Assembly: GCA_004794785.1 (NCBI GenBank)
Contig: SJOL01006576.1
Span: 1,001,721 to 1,065,720, forward strand
Source of the DNA: Opisthorchis felineus
Taxonomy: Eukaryota > Platyhelminthes > Trematoda > Opisthorchiida > Opisthorchiidae
DNA: 64,000 nucleotides
Direction of reading: 5' to 3'
Shown: piece after piece, positions 58,475 through 64,000 of the stretch
Position numbering within the stretch: the stretch's first letter is position 1
Layout: each line of letters begins with the position of its first letter
The notes under the pieces: generated by a model
Told to the model about the DNA's origin: nothing
Databases searched by the model: none
What the model saw: only the letters and a program-made list of their open reading frames with translations
Program-made: the position numbers and the translations under genes

Positions 58475-59850
58475 CACTATGGTAAGGTCCAGTCTCTTCG
58501 TGACAGATCGCGGGTCACAAAGTAATGCTGGCGGTCTAAAGAAGTTAACTGACTGGAACAAGTCAGTGAATTCCCCACCAACGGTCGAATCTCTGCGAAA
58601 CATTTCGCCTGGCAATTTGATGCTACCAAAACAGAGAAGCATAGCACACCTCAGGTTCTAATGACAGTTCTAGTGACAGCCTCAGTAATGAAGACCATGT
58701 GTTGTTATTTTTATCTCGTCCTGATGGTTATCTATTGCTAAGTTCCTGTTGTTTAGTTGAAATTTGGACAATGTTTTCGAATAACGGAAGAAAAGCCCAG
58801 TCCTCCGAAGGATGGAACATTCCATCCAATAGTCTTTTTCCACATTGTTCTGAAGATTTTTGGGTCACAATTCAACTAACTTCACAAGAATTCTGGCAAG
58901 TGTGTCAAACTTCAAATGACTAGGGTAGTCGCACGCAATTTTTATCCCCATCCAAATATGTCCCTTCATGTTCCAACGCTTAGGCCAATTTTTAAGGCGT
59001 ATAATTTAAAACACTAGGGAATTTCAGAGATTTCTTTAAATAACTTCAACTGTGAAATGCGGGTTCCTTGTGTCCCAATAATCTTAATTAACCTTTCTTG
59101 GCAGCTTGCTTGATTTAATCATTTTACTGTACATCCAGAGGGCATAGAGAATCAGTTACCATTTGGATTTGGACAAATAACCATTGCAGCTCTCAGTGAA
59201 TAACTTAATCACCTGCGAATCACATTCAAACAAAAAAAGGTGTGTTCATTACAGCAGAACTGTCCAGCCCGGATTTAGGTGAGTTTGTACATTCAAAAAT
59301 ACAAGGATGGAATACATTTATTTAAATCCCAAACTGAGGTAATTTTCAGTATTTCGTTTGAAAGTAGACAAGTTAATGGACTCGACACCCCACCACCTGT
59401 TTTGCCCTTCCTGAGGCTCACTGGACAGGAGCATTCCTCGAGTTTCCCTTCCGTCTACTTTATGTCCTGGAATTCACTCCCAGTTCTCCATGAGACAGGC
59501 GTTACGAAAATTGTGACTTTATTCACAAGGCTGGTTGCTTTGTTGCATTTCTGATATGGAATATCTAACGCATTTGAATGGGTGCAATTTTACTAACAAT
59601 GATAGCATGACAAACCAGGATTGATTTTTTCAATAATTCTGAGGCTTTTGAATAGGAAATGAAGTTCAATCAAAACATGGTAGCCCAAGATGGCGTCCGG
59701 TGATTGTCAAGTAAATTATTCTCAGAAATTAATTTTCATTGGTTACTTTACTTCTTCTACGGAGTGTTCATCCCGAAAATATGTTTTGACAAACAGGTAA
59801 CATGTTTTTAGACGTCTCAGCTGAACAGAAACTCTTTTGCTTCGAAATTT
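58475..59850. other. no gene recognised
   Basis: Spacer. Frames up to 91 codons (59279-59554) have no domain. Confidence 0.35.
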
Positions 59851-59855
59851 GGTCA

Positions 59856-60446
59856 CTAAAAGGATTCCATTTCTCCTTTAAAGATATAAATTTGTGTAAT
59901 TTGGCATACTGTTTGTCCTGTGTGTTTTTTTTTGATGAGTGAAATCAGAATGGACATAATTGGAATCCTGGTCAGTTTGGTGTCCAGAATAGTAAACCTA
60001 CCCCATGAACCATGTTTATCGCGAATTTTACGGTAGTCATAGTTCTCTTCTTCTATATACTCATACGGGTTACGGGTGCCAGTAATTACACCCGCAATAT
60101 CACCCCCGTAAATCTGATAAGCAGATGAGTTAATTGAATCTTTTTGTTTTTCTATGAAAACCATAAGAAACGGACCAAAATGGGAACCCTCTTTTCTCCT
60201 AAAAGTGTGCCTTTGATTTATGAAGTGCACATCCCAATAAACAAGAAATTGGCATATGTGTCCCAGGATTTTACGAATTTTACAGAGGGGCTTCTCTATA
60301 AATGCCACGTCCAGCGATTCAACATCCAAACAGCTCCTTGTCTGTTGGTATCTTAAACAGACTTTGGAATTTTGATGGGGATCTCGTCCTGTAAGTGAAG
60401 TCAATGTTAAACGACCAAAAACACTGTACAGCTGTTTTGTTTTCAT
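59856..60446 (-). CDS. long open frame, unknown, partly SINE-derived
   Basis: At 196 codons this is one of the two longest frames in the window; only the PLE RT fragment is longer. Its first 45 or so codons lie in the SINE tail (60446 to about 60310), so the ATG is not a normal gene start. The rest includes FRRKEGSHFGPFLMVFIEKQ and YQIYGGDIAGVITGTRNPYE. It also has an acidic stretch, YIEEENYDYRKIRDKHGSWG. I know no family with these. A frame this long is unlikely but possible by chance in 64 kb (very roughly one window in ten). An exonised or intronic relic is an alternative. Confidence 0.2.
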   Translation of the reverse strand: MKTKQLYSVFGRLTLTSLTGRDPHQNSKVCLRYQQTRSCLDVESLDVAFIEKPLCKIRKILGHICQFLVYWDVHFINQRHTFRRKEGSHFGPFLMVFIEKQKDSINSSAYQIYGGDIAGVITGTRNPYEYIEEENYDYRKIRDKHGSWGRFTILDTKLTRIPIMSILISLIKKKHTGQTVCQITQIYIFKGEMESF

Positions 60447-60560
60447 TGGGATTCATCAGCAGTGCAACCTCACGAAAATTCGGGGAGTTTCGAACCCGCG
60501 ACCTTTCGGCTGACGGCAGACAGCTTGACCATTGGACCAGAAGCTTCTGATCAGCAGTAA
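60365..60560 (-). mobile_element. tRNA-derived SINE with hammerhead-like segment
   Basis: Minus strand: A box 'tggtccaatggt' (60528-60539), B box 'gggttcgaaac' (60487-60497), then 'gcactgctgatgaatccc', 'aatgaaaacaaaacagctg'. The last part (about 60421-60467) has an intact CTGATGA, a stem II that would pair if a few G-to-A changes were reversed, and AAAAC in place of GAAAC. The tail 'cacttacaggacgagatc' continues to about 60365. A decayed Sm-alpha-like element. Confidence 0.65.
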
Positions 60561-60564
60561 CTGA

Positions 60565-61920
60565 CTCGCACCTAAATAGGATATAGCACCGCTCATCCTT
60601 CATTCATGGGATCCACATCACGTAGTCACACGTGTTAACTGGCTCTTCGAGCAACTACTGATGACACAAATCTGATCAGCTGCTCGTGGTCGAACGTTCG
60701 AATGCAACTACAACGGGCGTGCGACCTGTAGCCTCTGTAGAGCTTTACATTAAAAAACTCACTAATTAACTTCTTTCCACCATTCCTTCGAAGGACATCA
60801 GCTGACGGAACTTTCAACACTCCGGTTTCGGGAAAAATTCACAAAAAATAGTCAGCGTTTGCCGGGCAAATTATTTTGGACTTACTGATGGTAGTCTATG
60901 ATCTGCTCAATTTGGGAAGAACCTGGCTCATTGGTTGGATTTAAGACATCCGCTGACTATCAGATTCGTTTGTAAAGTAGACACACCTAGCCGAAATAAA
61001 TCGCACGGAACCCGTCTTTTTCTAATTTTGTCTCTCTCTGTACGCTTAATGTCTTAGCGCCAGTCGTAGAACTGAGTGAAAATCGGACCGCGCAAAATGA
61101 AGTTACAGTGTCTTTTTCGAATACGTGAGTTGCACTATTTTGAATATTTCATTTCATCTAGTGGGTTCATCTCTAGTTTAGTTGAATTTTGATTTTGCTC
61201 CACAATCTCAGTTTGTTAGCCTCTGTTGAGCTCGATAAACGTAAACTGTTTTGTCTTTCACAGGCGTTTCGTTGCTTTATGAGGGTCTTGTCAATGTCAA
61301 GACTATTTACTTAATCACCCAAGTCGAAACTCAAGCGATGTATGCGCAACTTCGTCTTCCTTTCAGGAGTTATTCTCAGCTGATGTGGAAGTTCTTTCTA
61401 ATTCGGGTAGAGATTCAAGCCTGAAACTTAGCAGAGCGTTTGGAACTATCTTGTAGAATAGACACATAGATATACCCTCAAATATGTTACCGCAAATGGG
61501 CGACATGGAAAACTTTGGGCAGTGAATGAAGTTGTTTGCAGGAAAATGTTTCATGACATAGCGATTTCTTCTAATTTTCGGAGGACATATTCTCTTAGTT
61601 TACAGGTTTTATGACAAAAGTTCTCAAATTTTCGGTCTTAACAGACTACCGTATGACGAAAACAGGGCTGTGTTGTTTGCCCTGGGAAATTTCGATATAA
61701 TCCTTGGTGATGTTGGTTGGGTATATCAAAAGCGAGGGAATAATGCTTTAAAGATTATGTGATTTGGACTTAGTATTCATAAAAGTCAACCAGTACCTCA
61801 CTAAATACACTTACTTCCACGCTAGTTGCATTTTAGCGAATGACTCATGGGAATCCAGCTGAATCTTTCGTTTAGGGTGTACTTCAAACGGAATCGACGA
61901 GCTAAGAAGTATTTTTCGCA
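60565..61920. other. no gene recognised
   Basis: A weak B-box-like 'gaacgttcgaatgc' lies near 60693. Without an A box it was not called. Confidence 0.35.
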
Positions 61921-61929
61921 AATTTCACA

Positions 61930-62062
61930 CATCTGGGTTCAAGCACAAAAAGGAAGTTTGACGAAAATTGGGTACTACGTTTAGCTAATCAGCGCCAAAA
62001 GAAGGGCGAGACCGGTTGAAGCGTTTTCAGCAAACTTGAGTAGTGTGTTCCGTCCAGTCAAA
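61930..62062 (+). repeat. hammerhead-type short repeat, degenerate
   Basis: It opens with 'ctgggttcaagcacaaaaag', then ctaatca (from ctgatga), 'gcgccaaaagaagggcgaga', ccggtt, and 'gcgttttcagcaaacttg', 'agtagtgtg'. The order is complete from 5' to 3', but both core strands carry substitutions. Confidence 0.6.
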
Positions 62063-62064
62063 CA

Positions 62065-63260
62065 GAATTGTTTGTATTTTCAAAGAACGATTAAATAATG
62101 GATAATTCAATGGTTGCACGGTGTTTGCGGAATTCTTCTTTTGAAATATCTCCTTGTTCGATCCATCTGTACGTATTTAACAAACTCTAATAACGTTCTG
62201 TTCTCGGCTTAAATAGAAATGAAACAGCGGAAGAGAATCAAGGCTAGCACAAATCGCAGCCTACTCTTAAACACTGGGCAATCTAATAGCTTTTTTTACT
62301 ATGCTGCAGTTTTGCAAAATATGAAGCTGGTAAACTAACTGAAGTGTAACAGTCAGCGTTTCTTATTCGAGTAATATCATATTGGTAGGGACGGCAAAGT
62401 CCTGGTTGCTTTTTAAAAAACTATAAACAAGTAGGATAAACGGCTGTTCGGAATTGCTTAGCGTTTGTTTGTGCAAACCGCAACTAAACTGTAGTCAACT
62501 GACTTTCTAAAGAAGTAGAACAGAATAATTACCTCTGTTTTGTGCCTGGTGACGATTTTATGATGCCGAAGAGAATTGCGTGAACTTTGGCATCCTTGTT
62601 TGGAAGAATCCACGTATACCAAGAACACCATTCAAAGGCTAAATGTCGGGGCCTAGCAGAAATACTAAGTTTCACGACAGCTGCTTAAAAGTAGCTTTGT
62701 GTTTCAACACGTAATTTGATAAGTTATATATGCCGAAGTTTGAACCAAGTTTTCACAATTAGTAACAGTTTTATAATTACCACCCGTTGCATTTATACGC
62801 CACCATTTGCAAAATATTGATTGATCTTTGTGAACCAATGCAGGCACTTGATGTCTAGGTAAACTGGAAAGAAATATTTTCTGCTTCTTATCATGTATCC
62901 GTATTTATATTCTAACCCACAGAGCTAAAACAAAACAGCAGGCCCGTCTAGGATTTACGATGAAAGTCAGAAATATTCTCAGTGCAACGGTGGTGAAGTT
63001 ATAGAGGAAGAATATAGTCAATCCTGAAAAATGGTACATATTAGCAGCTATACATACAGGTAGTAAATCCATTTTCCATTTTCTTGGTGCTTAACAGATC
63101 CGCCCCGAGCACCATAAGCAAGTTGAAAATATTTATTTAGCGGGTCAGATACTCCAAGAAATTCTTTGAACGGTCCGAAACAGAAAATTAATTCACACTA
63201 CACTTGTCTGTCTCAAGCAGGGAAGCAGATTTTGTGATTTAAAAAACCAAGTTACATATC
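62065..63260. other. no gene recognised
   Basis: AT-rich, short frames only, no motif recognised. Confidence 0.35.
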
Positions 63261-63263
63261 TAG

Positions 63264-63340
63264 GAGAAACACACTACTTATAAGTTTACCATTCTTGGGG
63301 CTCATTATGTAGATTCAGTCGCCAAGTTCCCGTCTACTTT
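63264..63340 (-). repeat. hammerhead-type repeat, internally deleted
   Basis: Minus strand: 'gacgggaacttggcgactg', 'ctacataatgagccccaag', then straight to 'aaacttataagtagtgtg'. The segment from stem II to the tail is deleted, removing the GAAAC strand and cleavage site. Confidence 0.5.
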
Positions 63341-63344
63341 GGGT

Positions 63345-64000
63345 TTGGTCTGAACCCAAATTCAACTGGATTCCCCAAATACACTGATATGCATACGAAT
63401 TTGGTTTTGACGGGAGACTCAGCTGAACATCCACTCGGTCGAGGTTAAATAGTCTGTCTCACCGATAAATTCTTCGGATGGAGCTTCACCGAATTTTCTA
63501 TATGTGTTTGCCCAAAATGAATGATGTGTGAATGCCACTTTGGGATTCACTGATAAACACCTGCAAATTTTGAGATGAGGAATGCTACTTAGTACTGTGG
63601 TCACATTTTAAGACGGAGTAATAATGATGCCGAAAGGTTTATTGGGTGTCATATGACTGCATAACTACGTTTGGTCTTTTTTCTCGTTACTCTCGGATGC
63701 TCAGCAATTAGGAAATGCTGTTCATGCACTTCAACTATCTGTGATCGGTGAAGATGCTTCGTACTTGATTGGGATAGGTGGTACTGTGTTTCTCAGCATT
63801 CTATGAGAGATTATTTGAAAATAAAATCGTTGAAATCCCGGAATCTCAGGGTTCAACTGGTTTTCTTTCTATGAGACTTGGTAAAAAACTTTTATTATTA
63901 AATCATCATTAGTGTCATTAGAATTATAGTAAATGGCATGAATGTTCCACAATTACGCAACAGAATCGGCTGTTCCTTTTAAGCGCTTTACCTTGATTAG
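63345..64000. other. no gene recognised
   Basis: Right edge of the window; no feature recognised. Confidence 0.35.

Noticed and set aside
1..64000. CRISPR arrays, rRNA genes, bacterial operons or phage genes
   Set aside because: No regularly spaced repeats, rRNA motifs or dense ORF runs. The window is eukaryotic repeat-rich DNA.

Overview
The window looks like intergenic or intronic DNA from a flatworm, most likely a digenean trematode. The evidence is the set of decayed retroelements: a Penelope-like element (PLE) with a GIY-YIG endonuclease, RTE-like LINEs of the kind common in flukes, SINEs with tRNA-like heads fused to hammerhead-ribozyme-like sequence (the design of schistosome Sm-alpha), and a second family of short repeats with a hammerhead core. 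The base composition looks less AT-rich than I would expect for Schistosoma. There are no rRNAs, operons, CRISPR arrays or prokaryotic features. No complete host gene could be recognised.

Layout. 1-5.0 kb: nothing recognised. 5.0-5.7 kb: three hammerhead-type repeats, one inverted, with two copies of a partner repeat. 16.7-20.3 kb: a nearly full-length but dead RTE-like LINE on the minus strand, with leader, apurinic-type endonuclease and reverse transcriptase (RT). 20.7-21.1 kb: an open frame ending at a good splice donor. 21.3-21.5 kb: a tRNA-derived SINE. 22.4-22.9 kb: a second LINE fragment. 25.6-26.1 kb: an open GIY-YIG domain. 27.2-27.5 kb: a Ty3/gypsy-like RT fragment. 29.19-31.15 kb: a composite PLE with its two halves head to head, bounded by a 16-bp direct repeat and short terminal inverted repeats, sitting inside what was an open reading frame. 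32.0-32.3 kb: a candidate first exon on the minus strand. 33.3 kb: a near-perfect 34-bp hairpin made from the hammerhead-type repeat. 37.6-63.3 kb: scattered SINE and ribozyme-repeat copies, a second copy of the LINE leader at 58.0-58.5 kb, and long stretches with nothing recognisable.

How the parts relate. LINE, PLE and gypsy elements carry their own enzymes. The SINEs and ribozyme repeats carry none and must have been moved by others. Self-cleaving hammerhead motifs are known in PLE terminal repeats, in Sm-alpha SINEs and in metazoan retrozymes, and all three contexts appear to be present here in decayed form. The main interest is the composite PLE and the ribozyme-repeat family with its fold-back copies.
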